Assembly (NCBI GenBank): GCA_937936695.1
Contig: CALHCK010000128.1
Coordinates: 1-7,644 of the forward strand
Direction: 5' to 3'
DNA: 7,644 nucleotides
Source: an uncultured Polaribacter sp.
Lineage (GTDB): Bacteria > Bacteroidota > Bacteroidia > Flavobacteriales > Flavobacteriaceae
Shown here: piece after piece, positions 1-5,987 of the stretch
Layout of the letters: the number at the start of each line of letters is the position of its first letter
Numbering within the stretch: position 1 is the first letter of the stretch
The notes under the pieces: model-generated
What the model saw: the letters and a program-made list of their open reading frames with translations, nothing else
Database searches by the model: none
What the model was told of the DNA's origin: nothing
Translations under genes and position numbers: made by a program

Positions 1-186
1 GCTCTTTGTTGGAATAATGAGTTAGTTGCTTTAACAAGACAACATAATAATGCAAATATTTTAACAATTCCAGCTCGTTTTGTGTCTTTACAACAAGCTA
101 TTGGTTTTGTAGATGTTTTCTTAAATACTGAATTTGAAGGCGGAAGACATGCAAATAGAGTAAATAAAATTTCTTGTGCTGGTTAA
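1..186 (+). CDS. rpiB: Ribose-5-phosphate isomerase B, C-terminal part (partial, 5' end outside the window)
   Basis: An open frame enters at base 1 and runs 61 codons to TAA at 184-186. The peptide begins ALCWNNELVALTRQHNNANI and continues through a PARFVS segment to NTEFEGGRHANRV near the end. This is the C-terminal pattern of RpiB/LacAB sugar-phosphate isomerases, which interconvert ribose 5-phosphate and ribulose 5-phosphate in the cytosolic pentose phosphate pathway. The arginines in GGRHANRV correspond to the pair that binds the substrate phosphate in the family. The N-terminal part with the catalytic residues lies outside the window, so activity cannot be judged. The stop overlaps the start of the next gene by one base (TAATG), suggesting co-transcription and coupled translation. 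Confidence 0.93.
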   Translation, partial: ALCWNNELVALTRQHNNANILTIPARFVSLQQAIGFVDVFLNTEFEGGRHANRVNKISCAG

Positions 187-626
187 TGGAATTCATAACT
201 AAAAATTTCACTAAATTATCTTCAACAGAATTATATAAAATACTACAATTACGATCAGAAGTTTTTGTAGTTGAACAAGATTGTGTATATCAAGATTTAG
301 ATGGAAAGGATCAAAAAGCAATACATATTTTTGGAATTAAAAACGATAAAATAGTTGCGTATACACGTATTTTTAAACCAGGAGATTATTTTAAAAATGC
401 AAGTATAGGTAGAGTTGTGGTAGCAGCTTTAGAAAGAAAATATGGTTTTGGTCACAACTTAATGAAAGCATCAATAAAAGCTGTAAAAATTTATTTTAAA
501 GTTGAAAAAATTACCATTTCGGCACAAGTATATTTAAAAAAATTCTACGAATCTCACAAATTTAAACAAGTAGGTGAAGAATATTTAGAAGATGGTATAC
601 CGCATATTAGAATGGATAGGAGTTAG
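186..626 (+). CDS. elaA: ElaA-type GNAT family N-acetyltransferase
   Basis: This 146-residue protein matches the single-domain ElaA family of acetyl-CoA-dependent acyltransferases. Visible family marks are LQLRSEVFVVEQDCVYQDLD at about residues 20-39, IGRVVV at 74-79, the acetyl-CoA pyrophosphate-binding pattern RKYGFG (R-x-x-G-x-G) at 84-89, and the C-terminal EDGIPHIRM at 135-143. The substrate of ElaA proteins is not well defined, so only a general acyltransferase role in the cytosol is supported. I chose the ATG at 186, which overlaps the rpiB stop by one base, over a TTG four codons upstream inside rpiB, because family proteins begin close to this methionine. The TAG stop overlaps the stop of the convergent pseudouridine synthase gene. 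Confidence 0.9.
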   Translation: MEFITKNFTKLSSTELYKILQLRSEVFVVEQDCVYQDLDGKDQKAIHIFGIKNDKIVAYTRIFKPGDYFKNASIGRVVVAALERKYGFGHNLMKASIKAVKIYFKVEKITISAQVYLKKFYESHKFKQVGEEYLEDGIPHIRMDRS

Positions 627-1189
627 TTTAAACTATTTACCTCTTTTACACCATTAATTTCTAAATTTCCTAATTTTATAGTACCAATTCTAACCCTAAC
701 TAAACGCAAAGTTGGAAAACCAACAGCTGCAGTCATTTTTCTAACTTGTCTAAACTTTCCTTCTCTAATAATAATAGAAATCCAACTTGTAGGTCCATGA
801 CGTTTATCTCTAATTTTTTGACTTCTTAAAGGAAATTTAGGGTCATCAATAAAAAAAACTTTTCCTGGTTTTGTTATATATTTCTTTCCATCATAACCAA
901 TTTCTACACCAGATTTTAGTTTTTTAATAGCTTCTTCAGTTATAATTCCATCTACCTGAACGTAGTATTCTTTTTCGTATTTATTAGATCTAATTTCTGC
1001 AGAAACTTTTCCGTCGGTGGTCAATAAAAGTAAACCTTCAGATGGAACATCTAAACGACCAATTGCCATGGTTCCTTCAGGAAAATCAAACAAATCACCT
1101 AATAATTTTTTCTTCCGCTTTGCGGGATTTACAAATTGAGAAATCATTCCCCAAGGTTTATGAATAATAAAATGACGGTGTTTTTTCAT
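623..1189 (-). CDS. rluE: RsuA/RluE-family 23S rRNA pseudouridine synthase
   Basis: This 188-residue protein belongs to the RsuA/RluB/E/F pseudouridine synthases, which isomerise uridine in rRNA. The catalytic aspartate is D47 in GRLDVPSEGLLLLT (44-57). HKPWGMISQF lies at 10-19, KEYYVQVDG at 73-81, and the family motif EGKFRQVRKM at 143-152. It starts directly with the catalytic fold and has no N-terminal S4 RNA-binding domain. That fits RluE (23S rRNA, U2457 in E. coli) better than RsuA or RluB, although the exact target is inference. The ATG at 1189 is preferred to a TTG three codons upstream because homologues start with the MKK-HFIIHKP segment. The gene is convergent with the acetyltransferase gene (4-base overlap of ends) and divergent from recA. 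Confidence 0.88.
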   Translation of the reverse strand: MKKHRHFIIHKPWGMISQFVNPAKRKKKLLGDLFDFPEGTMAIGRLDVPSEGLLLLTTDGKVSAEIRSNKYEKEYYVQVDGIITEEAIKKLKSGVEIGYDGKKYITKPGKVFFIDDPKFPLRSQKIRDKRHGPTSWISIIIREGKFRQVRKMTAAVGFPTLRLVRVRIGTIKLGNLEINGVKEVNSLN

Positions 1190-1217
1190 TGTTAACAATA
1201 GTACAAAATTCGATAGT

Positions 1218-1250
1218 ATAATTTAGGAAATTAAATATACTTTTTTTGTA
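1218..1250 (+). promoter_or_regulatory. Possible recA promoter (weak)
   Basis: The rluE-recA gap contains TTTTTTTGTA at 1241-1250, a partial match to the Bacteroidota -7 box TAnnTTTG (TTTG at 1245-1248), about 40 bases before the recA ATG. A TTTA at 1222-1225 is a poor -33 candidate. No LexA-like palindrome is visible, so SOS control cannot be claimed. A possible opposing box, TACTATTG on the minus strand at 1196-1203, lies only 6 bases before the rluE ATG and would give a nearly leaderless transcript. Confidence 0.3.
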
Positions 1251-1288
1251 ACTTGTGGCTCTTATTAAATAATACACAGAATAGATTT

Positions 1289-2299
1289 ATGGCAGCAGCA
1301 GATAAAGAAAAAACAGCAAAATTAAAGGCATTACAACTTACTTTAGATAAATTAGATAAAACCTACGGAAAAGGTTCTGTAATGAAACTTGGCGATGTAG
1401 TTACCCAAGAAGTAGACGCAATTTCTTCTGGTTCTTTAGGGTTAGATTTAGCCTTAGGCGTTGGAGGTTATCCAAGAGGAAGAGTTGTTGAAATTTACGG
1501 GCCAGAATCTTCTGGTAAAACAACCCTAACTTTACACGCAATTGCAGAGGCACAAAAAGCTGGTGGAATTGCAGCTTTTATTGATGCAGAACACGCTTTT
1601 GATAAATTTTATGCAGAAAATTTAGGAGTAGATATAGATAATTTAATCATTTCTCAGCCAGACCATGGAGAGCAAGCTTTAGAAATTGCAGATAATTTAA
1701 TTAGATCTGGTGCAATAGATATTGTGGTTATTGATTCTGTTGCTGCATTAACTCCTAAATCTGAAATTGAAGGAGAAATGGGAGACTCTAAAATGGGGCT
1801 TCATGCACGTTTAATGTCTCAAGCATTACGTAAATTAACTGGTACAATTTCTAAAACAAACTGTACTGTTATTTTTATTAACCAATTAAGAGAAAAAATT
1901 GGGGTAATGTTTGGTAACCCAGAAACAACTACTGGTGGTAATGCATTAAAATTTTATGCTTCTGTTCGTTTAGATATTAGAAGAAGAACGCAAATAAAAG
2001 ATGGAGACAGAGTTATTTGAAACAGTACAAAAGTTAAAATCGTAAAAAACAAAGTAGCACCTCCTTTTCAAATTGCAGAGTTTGATATTATGTATGGTCA
2101 AGGGATTTCTAAAGTTGGAGAAATTTTAGATATTGGTGTAGAGTTAGGAATTGTTAAAAAGAGTGGTTCTTGGTTTAGCTACGGAGAAACAAAACTAGGA
2201 CAAGGTAGAGACGCTGTAAAAGGTCTTATAAAAGACAATCCTGAATTAATGGAAGAGCTTGAAGGTAAAATTAAAGATGCCATAGATAATCAAGAATAA
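1289..2299 (+). pseudogene. recA: Recombinase RecA, interrupted by an in-frame TGA at codon 244
   Basis: RecA is the DNA strand-exchange ATPase of homologous recombination and the SOS response. From the ATG at 1289 the frame shows the N-terminal oligomerisation helix, the Walker A motif GPESSGKT (71-78), the catalytic glutamate E101 in FIDAEHAF, Walker B IVVIDSVAAL (145-154), and the L2-region motif FINQLREKIGVMFG (196-209). It then stops at TGA (2018-2020) after DGDRVI. With no frame change the next codons give NSTKVKIVKNKVAPPFQIAE and the usual C-terminal domain, including KSGSWFSYGETKLGQGRDAV, to TAA at 2297-2299. The total of 336 codons is a normal flavobacterial RecA length. The TGA replaces a conserved glycine (GGA to TGA is one base). 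A 243-residue product would lack the last core strands and the C-terminal domain and is unlikely to work. Start choice: the ATG fits the family; an upstream TTG (1253) adds 12 implausible residues. Confidence 0.93.
2018..2020 (+). other. In-frame TGA codon at a conserved glycine of RecA
   Basis: The context is GTT ATT TGA AAC AGT. E. coli RecA reads VVGSETRVKVVKNK across the same place, so the expected residue is glycine and the likely ancestral codon is GGA. All other genes here are free of internal TGA and use TGG for tryptophan, so genome-wide reassignment of TGA is unlikely. UGA followed by A is known to be a relatively leaky stop context, which leaves some readthrough possible. Confidence 0.9.
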
Positions 2300-2327
2300 A
2301 TTTTTAGTTTAAAAAACTATTTGTTAC

Positions 2328-2370
2328 AAAAAAGCAGTATTAAATTATAACATTTAATACTGCTTTTTTT
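2328..2370. terminator. Strong intrinsic terminator between recA and gdhA, probably bidirectional
   Basis: GCAGTATTAAA (2334-2344) pairs perfectly with TTTAATACTGC (2353-2363) around an 8-base loop. The stem is flanked by six A (2328-2333) and seven T (2364-2370), giving a T-tract on either strand. It lies 28 bases after the recA stop and 18 bases beyond the gdhA stop, so it can end both convergent transcripts. Confidence 0.9.
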
Positions 2371-2388
2371 ATATCTCTAATAAAAAAA

Positions 2389-3744
2389 TTACACGATTCC
2401 TTGAGCTAACATTGCGTCTGCTACTTTTACAAAACCAGCAATATTAGCACCTTTAATGTAATCTATAGAGCCATCTTCTGCCTCTCCATATTTTACACAA
2501 GAATCATGAATATCTTCCATAATTTCTTTTAGTCTTTCATCTACTTCTTTACGAGACCAACTTAATCTTAATGAATTCTGACTCATCTCTAAACCAGATG
2601 TTGCTACCCCTCCTGCATTACTTGCTTTACCTGGTGCAAATAAAATTTTTGCATTTGTAAATTCATGAATTGCTTCTGGTGTAGAAGGCATATTTGCACC
2701 CTCAGATACACAAATACAACCATTTTTTATCAGCGTTTTTGCTTCATCACCATTTAATTCGTTTTGTGTTGCACAAGGCAATGCAATATCACAGTTTACA
2801 GACCAAGGTCTTTCTCCCTTAAAATATTTTGCATTAGGATATTCCTCTACATATTCACTAATTCTGCCTCTTTTTTCGTTCTTAAGAGCCATTACATACT
2901 TTAGTTTTTCTGTATCAATACCTTCTTCATCTAAAATATAACCTCCAGAATCAGAAAAAGTTAATACAGTAGCACCTAACTCTATTGCCTTTTCTGCTGC
3001 AAACTGAGCTACATTACCAGCACCTGAAATTACTACTTTTTTACCTTCAAAAGAATCTCCTTTTCTTTGTAGCATATTTTGCGCAAAATACACATTTCCG
3101 TACCCTGTTGCTTCGGGTCTAATTAAAGAACCACCCCAAGAAGCACCTTTACCTGTTAATACTCCTGTAAACTCGTTTTTAAGTTTTCTGTACATTCCAA
3201 ACATAAACCCAATTTCACGTCCTCCCACACCAATATCTCCTGCAGGTACATCTGTATTTGGTCCAATATGTCTAAATAATTCGCTCATAAAAGCATGACA
3301 AAAACGCATAATTTCGTTGTCCGATTTTCCTTTAGGATCAAAATCCGAACCTCCTTTACCACCTCCCATTGGCAATGTGGTTAAAGAATTTTTAAAAACC
3401 TGCTCAAAAGCTAAAAATTTTAAAATACTTGCATTTACTGTTGGATGAAAACGCAACCCTCCTTTATAAGGCCCAATAGCAGAATTCATTTGAATTCTAT
3501 ACCCTCTATTTACCTGTACTTCACCATCATCATCTACCCAACAAACCCTAAAAGAAATTAATCTTTCGGGCTCTACCATCCTCAATAAAATATTCTTTCC
3601 GTGATATATATCATGGTTTACAATATATGGTATTACAGTTTCTGCAACTTCTTGAACTGCTTGTAAGAATTCTGGCTCATGGTTATTTCTCTTTTTAACC
3701 ATTTTCATGAACTCTTTTATTTTTGATTCTATATTTTTAGACAT
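2389..3744 (-). CDS. gdhA: NADP-type glutamate dehydrogenase (hexameric class I)
   Basis: This 451-residue protein has the usual length and order of the small hexameric glutamate dehydrogenases. They reductively aminate 2-oxoglutarate with ammonium, or run in reverse, in the cytosol and so link nitrogen assimilation to the citric acid cycle. Substrate-domain marks are GPYKGGLRFHP (91-101, substrate lysine K94), the signature LPMGGGKGGSDFDP (124-137, catalytic lysine K130) and VPAGDIGVGGRE (166-177, catalytic aspartate D170). RPEATGYG (209-216) leads into the Rossmann domain, with the dinucleotide loop GAGNVA (241-246). FSDSGG (263-268) after the second strand fits NADP preference, which is inference. 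The end SIDYIKGANIAGFVKVADAM is typical. The ATG is supported by full-length agreement and a promoter box just upstream. The gene stands alone, with a terminator after it. Confidence 0.96.
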   Translation of the reverse strand: MSKNIESKIKEFMKMVKKRNNHEPEFLQAVQEVAETVIPYIVNHDIYHGKNILLRMVEPERLISFRVCWVDDDGEVQVNRGYRIQMNSAIGPYKGGLRFHPTVNASILKFLAFEQVFKNSLTTLPMGGGKGGSDFDPKGKSDNEIMRFCHAFMSELFRHIGPNTDVPAGDIGVGGREIGFMFGMYRKLKNEFTGVLTGKGASWGGSLIRPEATGYGNVYFAQNMLQRKGDSFEGKKVVISGAGNVAQFAAEKAIELGATVLTFSDSGGYILDEEGIDTEKLKYVMALKNEKRGRISEYVEEYPNAKYFKGERPWSVNCDIALPCATQNELNGDEAKTLIKNGCICVSEGANMPSTPEAIHEFTNAKILFAPGKASNAGGVATSGLEMSQNSLRLSWSRKEVDERLKEIMEDIHDSCVKYGEAEDGSIDYIKGANIAGFVKVADAMLAQGIV

Positions 3745-3778
3745 ATTTTTTTATTGATTTAATAAAACAGTAACAAAA

Positions 3779-3786
3779 CAAAGATA
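3779..3786 (-). promoter_or_regulatory. gdhA promoter -7 box
   Basis: On the minus strand this reads TATCTTTG, an exact match to the Bacteroidota consensus TAnnTTTG, 34 bases upstream of the gdhA ATG. That spacing would give a leader of roughly 25-30 bases. I see no clear TTTG -33 element at the expected distance. Confidence 0.55.
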
Positions 3787-3858
3787 CTTATTTTTAAATA
3801 TCATAAATTAAAAAACATTTTGTTTTTAAGTTAAGCTTCTAAATTTCAGTTGATTCTG

Positions 3859-3883
3859 TTTTACTTATGTTAACAAAGTAAAA
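3859..3883. repeat. Inverted repeat in the gdhA-pheS divergent region
   Basis: TTTTACTT (3859-3866) and AAGTAAAA (3876-3883) are perfect inverted copies around a 9-base spacer, just upstream of the pheS promoter. The layout could suit a dimeric regulator. In DNA this AT-rich a chance origin is also possible. Confidence 0.4.
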
Positions 3884-3891
3884 AGCGCTTT
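3882..3891. promoter_or_regulatory. GCGC-centred palindrome at the pheS -33 region (possible operator)
   Basis: AAAGCGCTTT is a perfect 10-base palindrome whose right edge overlaps the likely pheS -33 position. GCGC is uncommon in such AT-rich intergenic DNA. A regulator bound here would cover the promoter. Which regulator, if any, is unknown. Confidence 0.35.
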
Positions 3892-3918
3892 AAAACTATT
3901 TAAAAAACACTAAATTTG
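3889..3918 (+). promoter_or_regulatory. pheS promoter of the Bacteroidota type
   Basis: TAAATTTG at 3911-3918 matches the -7 consensus TAnnTTTG exactly. TTTA at 3889-3892, 18 bases upstream, is a one-mismatch -33 element. The box ends 27 bases before the pheS ATG, leaving a short leader of about 20 bases without a Shine-Dalgarno sequence. There is no room for a leader-peptide attenuator of the enterobacterial pheST type. Confidence 0.65.
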
Positions 3919-3945
3919 TAGTCGAATTTTTTTCTATAAATTACA

Positions 3946-4965
3946 ATGTTAGATAAGGTAAAAGAATTAATTGGCGACGTAAATTCGTTTAACGCAACAA
4001 CCAAAGAAGAGGTAGAGTCATTCAGAATCAAATATTTAGGAAACAAAGGTTTGCTAAAAGGTTTATTTTCTGAATTTAAGAATGTAGACGCTGCATTACG
4101 TAAAGACTTTGGACAAGCACTAAACAATTTAAAGAAATCTGCAGAAGATAAAGTGGTAGCATTAAATGATGCTTTAGAAAATGCTGTAGAAGAAAAAGGT
4201 TTTTACGGAGATTTAACACGTCCTTCTGAGCCAATTAACTTAGGTTCTCGTCATCCTATATCATTGGTAAAAAATCAAATTATAGAGGTATTTAACAGAA
4301 TTGGTTTTACGGTTTCCGAAGGTCCTGAAATAGAAGATGATTGGCATAATTTTACCGCTTTAAACTTACCAGAATATCACCCTGCAAGAGATATGCAGGA
4401 TACCTTTTTTATAGAACAAGATCCGGATATTTTATTACGTACACACACCTCTTCTGTACAAGTACGCTACATGGAAAAAAACGAACCTCCTATTAGAACA
4501 ATTTCACCTGGTAGGGTTTTTAGAAACGAAGATATATCTGCCAGAGCGCACTGTATTTTTCATCAGGTAGAAGGTTTATATATAGATACCGATGTTTCTT
4601 TTGCTGATTTAAAACAAACTCTTTTATATTTTACTAAAGAAATGTTTGGTAAATCTAAAATTCGTTTGCGTCCTTCTTATTTCCCGTTTACAGAACCAAG
4701 TGCAGAGGTAGACATTTATTGGGGGTTAGAAACAGAAACTGACTATAGAATTACAAAAGGTACGGGTTGGTTAGAAATTATGGGATGTGGTATGGTAGAC
4801 CCTAATGTTTTAAAAAATGCAAATATAGACCCAACTAAATACTCTGGTTATGCTTTTGGTATGGGTATAGAGCGTATTGCAATGTTGTTATATCAAATTC
4901 CGGATATTAGAATGTTTTATGAAAATGACAAACGTTTCTTAGAACAATTTAAATCGGTACTATAA
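3946..4965 (+). CDS. pheS: Phenylalanine--tRNA ligase alpha subunit
   Basis: This 339-residue protein is the catalytic alpha chain of the alpha2-beta2 phenylalanyl-tRNA synthetase, which charges tRNA-Phe in the cytosol. The N-terminal ~85 residues form the charged coiled-coil tRNA-binding arm. The class II core follows: PISLVKNQI (104-112), EGPEIEDDWHNF (125-136), LLRTHTSSVQVRYM (163-176), motif 2 GRVFRNEDISARAHCIFHQ (189-207), FPFTEPSAEVDI (246-257), and motif 3 GYAFGMGIERIAML (301-314). A303 matches the alanine of the E. coli phenylalanine pocket (A294). Length is normal and nothing is missing. The beta-chain gene pheT is not in the window; instead two small genes of unknown function follow, the first overlapping the stop by one base (TAATG). 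A good -7 box lies just upstream. Confidence 0.97.
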   Translation: MLDKVKELIGDVNSFNATTKEEVESFRIKYLGNKGLLKGLFSEFKNVDAALRKDFGQALNNLKKSAEDKVVALNDALENAVEEKGFYGDLTRPSEPINLGSRHPISLVKNQIIEVFNRIGFTVSEGPEIEDDWHNFTALNLPEYHPARDMQDTFFIEQDPDILLRTHTSSVQVRYMEKNEPPIRTISPGRVFRNEDISARAHCIFHQVEGLYIDTDVSFADLKQTLLYFTKEMFGKSKIRLRPSYFPFTEPSAEVDIYWGLETETDYRITKGTGWLEIMGCGMVDPNVLKNANIDPTKYSGYAFGMGIERIAMLLYQIPDIRMFYENDKRFLEQFKSVL

Positions 4966-5225
4966 TGAATTACTTTTCACAATTTTGGGACGAAGAAAGA
5001 GAAGACAAATACGCTAGTTGGGGAACCTCTACTTGGTATTTTGAAACAAATGATTCTGACAATGTTTTAAAACAAATTACCGTTTACGAAAATGGAAAAG
5101 TTTTAAAATATTGTAAAGAAAACCCAGAAGATGAATATGGTAATTTAGCCGCACACAATTTAACAATTGATGATTGTGATGGTGTAGAAATATCTAAGGA
5201 AGAATTCTTAACAATTTGGTCTTAA
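4965..5225 (+). CDS. Small acidic protein of unknown function, translationally coupled to pheS
   Basis: The 86-residue product starts at an ATG overlapping the pheS TAA by one base. It is rich in acidic and aromatic residues, with no signal peptide or membrane segment, so it is probably cytosolic. The layout STWYFETNDSDNVLKQITVY, then ENGKVLKY, then the end GVEISKEEFLTIWS, resembles what I remember of the small DUF6881-type proteins (a strand-rich fold ending in IS-EEF--W). This is an impression, not a search result. Some proteins of this general kind occur near toxins as immunity proteins, but no toxin gene is nearby. The one-base coupling to pheS implies co-expression, without proving a role in translation. 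Confidence 0.8.
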   Translation: MNYFSQFWDEEREDKYASWGTSTWYFETNDSDNVLKQITVYENGKVLKYCKENPEDEYGNLAAHNLTIDDCDGVEISKEEFLTIWS

Positions 5226-5241
5226 ATTATCTTTTATTATA

Positions 5242-5637
5242 ATGAAAAAGGACATACAAATACCAAAAGTTAGTAATATAGAAATTGCCGCTGTTTATGA
5301 ATACAATGACATATACAAAACAGACGATTGGAACATATACATTATTAATAACAAAAACATTGCTATAGAAATGATTGTTATTGTTTCTCAAGGATTTTCT
5401 GAAACAAAAACAACCTCTTTACTGCGTAAAAAATTAGATAATTTACCAGCAAATTCTTTTGCAAAAATAGAATTAATTCAACCTGAATTATTTAAACTAA
5501 ATAACCGTTTTCAGGTTACTTTTTTTGAAGGAAACACATTGTACGAAAAAACTTTTATTTTTAAAGAAAACTCTATAAAAGAAGGTGCATTACGTATGAT
5601 TAAAGAAATTAACAAAAGAGGGATTCTAGCAGAATAA
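5242..5637 (+). CDS. Conserved-looking hypothetical protein in the pheS cluster
   Basis: The 131-residue protein starts at an ATG 16 bases after the previous gene, so it is probably in the pheS transcript. It has no signal peptide or membrane segment and appears strand-rich: IYIINNKNIAIEMIVIVSQG (37-56), FAKIELIQPELFKLNNRFQV (73-92), then VTFFEGNTLYEKTFIF, ending RGILAE. I do not recognise a characterised family. From memory, similar flavobacterial proteins are sometimes labelled as phenylalanyl-tRNA synthetase alpha subunit. That label cannot be right as an enzyme name, since no class II motif is present, and probably reflects the neighbourhood of pheS. Function is unknown. Confidence 0.8.
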   Translation: MKKDIQIPKVSNIEIAAVYEYNDIYKTDDWNIYIINNKNIAIEMIVIVSQGFSETKTTSLLRKKLDNLPANSFAKIELIQPELFKLNNRFQVTFFEGNTLYEKTFIFKENSIKEGALRMIKEINKRGILAE

Positions 5638-5666
5638 CTCCATCAAAGATAAATTCAACTATAAAC

Positions 5667-5684
5667 AAACATAAATTTAAAAGA
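5667..5684 (+). repeat. 18-base direct repeat, copy 1 (before the lipoprotein gene)
   Basis: AAACATAAATTTAAAAGA ends two bases before the ATG at 5687. It therefore covers the A-rich leader that probably acts as the ribosome-binding region in this lineage. An identical copy lies at 5923-5940. Confidence 0.75.
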
Positions 5685-5686
5685 AA

Positions 5687-5914
5687 ATGAGAAAATTAAA
5701 AAATGTAACTGCAATGGTTTTAGCTACAATAATGCTATCTAGTTGTGCAACAGTTTTTGGAGGAAAAGTTACTTCTTACCAAAAAACAAAACCAGCACCA
5801 GGACAACAACAAAGACAAATTAGAGTAGGTGCTTTAATTGCTGACATTTTACTTTTTTGGCCTGGTGCTGTTGTAGATTTTGCAACTGGGGCAATTTACA
5901 AACCTCAAAAATAA
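5687..5914 (+). CDS. Small predicted lipoprotein of unknown function
   Basis: The 75-residue precursor has a lysine-containing N-terminus (MRKLKN), a hydrophobic stretch, and the lipobox LSSC (17-20), so C20 is the expected lipidated residue after signal peptidase II cleavage. The mature part starts CATVFGGK. It has a proline- and glutamine-rich stretch (36-43) and a hydrophobic segment VGALIADILLFWPGAVVDF (47-65) that may sit in or against a membrane. It then ends ATGAIYKPQK. The first mature residues lack the acidic or lysine-acidic export signal that sends Bacteroidota lipoproteins to the cell surface, so a periplasm-facing location is inferred. It lies 49 bases after the previous gene and may share its transcript; no separate promoter is clear. 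Function unknown. Confidence 0.85.
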   Translation: MRKLKNVTAMVLATIMLSSCATVFGGKVTSYQKTKPAPGQQQRQIRVGALIADILLFWPGAVVDFATGAIYKPQK

Positions 5915-5922
5915 ATTTATTT

Positions 5923-5940
5923 AAACATAAATTTAAAAGA
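5923..5940 (+). repeat. 18-base direct repeat, copy 2 (after the lipoprotein gene)
   Basis: This is identical to the copy at 5667-5684, 256 bases away. Its last bases (AAAAGA) form the foot of the terminator stem that follows. Confidence 0.75.
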
Positions 5941-5970
5941 CAGTTCTGGTTTCAATCAGAACTGTTTTTT
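5935..5970. terminator. Intrinsic terminator shared by the lipoprotein gene and nhaC
   Basis: CAGTTCTG (5941-5948) pairs perfectly with CAGAACTG (5957-5964) around an 8-base loop. The lower stem extends through AAAAGA with TTTTTT at 5965-5970 (one G-T pair). Plus-strand transcripts end in a six-T tract. On the minus strand the stem is followed by a T-rich run, so it can also stop nhaC, whose stop codon lies 18 bases away. Confidence 0.88.
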
Positions 5971-5987
5971 ATTACAATTATAAATTA

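Noticed and set aside
174..185. TTG start extending the acetyltransferase into rpiB
   Set aside because: It would add four residues inside rpiB; the ATG at 186, overlapping the rpiB stop, fits the family length and a coupled start.
1253..1288. TTG start adding 12 residues to RecA
   Set aside because: The added residues (MWLLLNNTQNRF) do not resemble RecA N-termini, and the stretch overlaps the probable promoter and leader.
2090..2299. Separate 69-residue gene starting at an internal ATG
   Set aside because: It is the same frame as recA, and its sequence is the RecA C-terminal domain; the ATG is an internal methionine (DIMYGQG), not a gene start.
1289..2299. Selenocysteine, intein or genome-wide TGA recoding as the cause of the recA stop
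   Set aside because: The site is a conserved glycine rather than cysteine, there is no inserted sequence, and no other coding sequence in the window has an internal TGA.
2305..2319. Small hairpin TAGTTT-AAA-AAACTA just after recA
   Set aside because: It has only A-T and one G-C pair and lies beside a far stronger terminator; it is probably chance in AT-rich DNA.
3900..4127. Minus-strand open frame of 75 codons
   Set aside because: It overlaps the start of pheS on the other strand and shows no recognisable protein pattern; it is a shadow.
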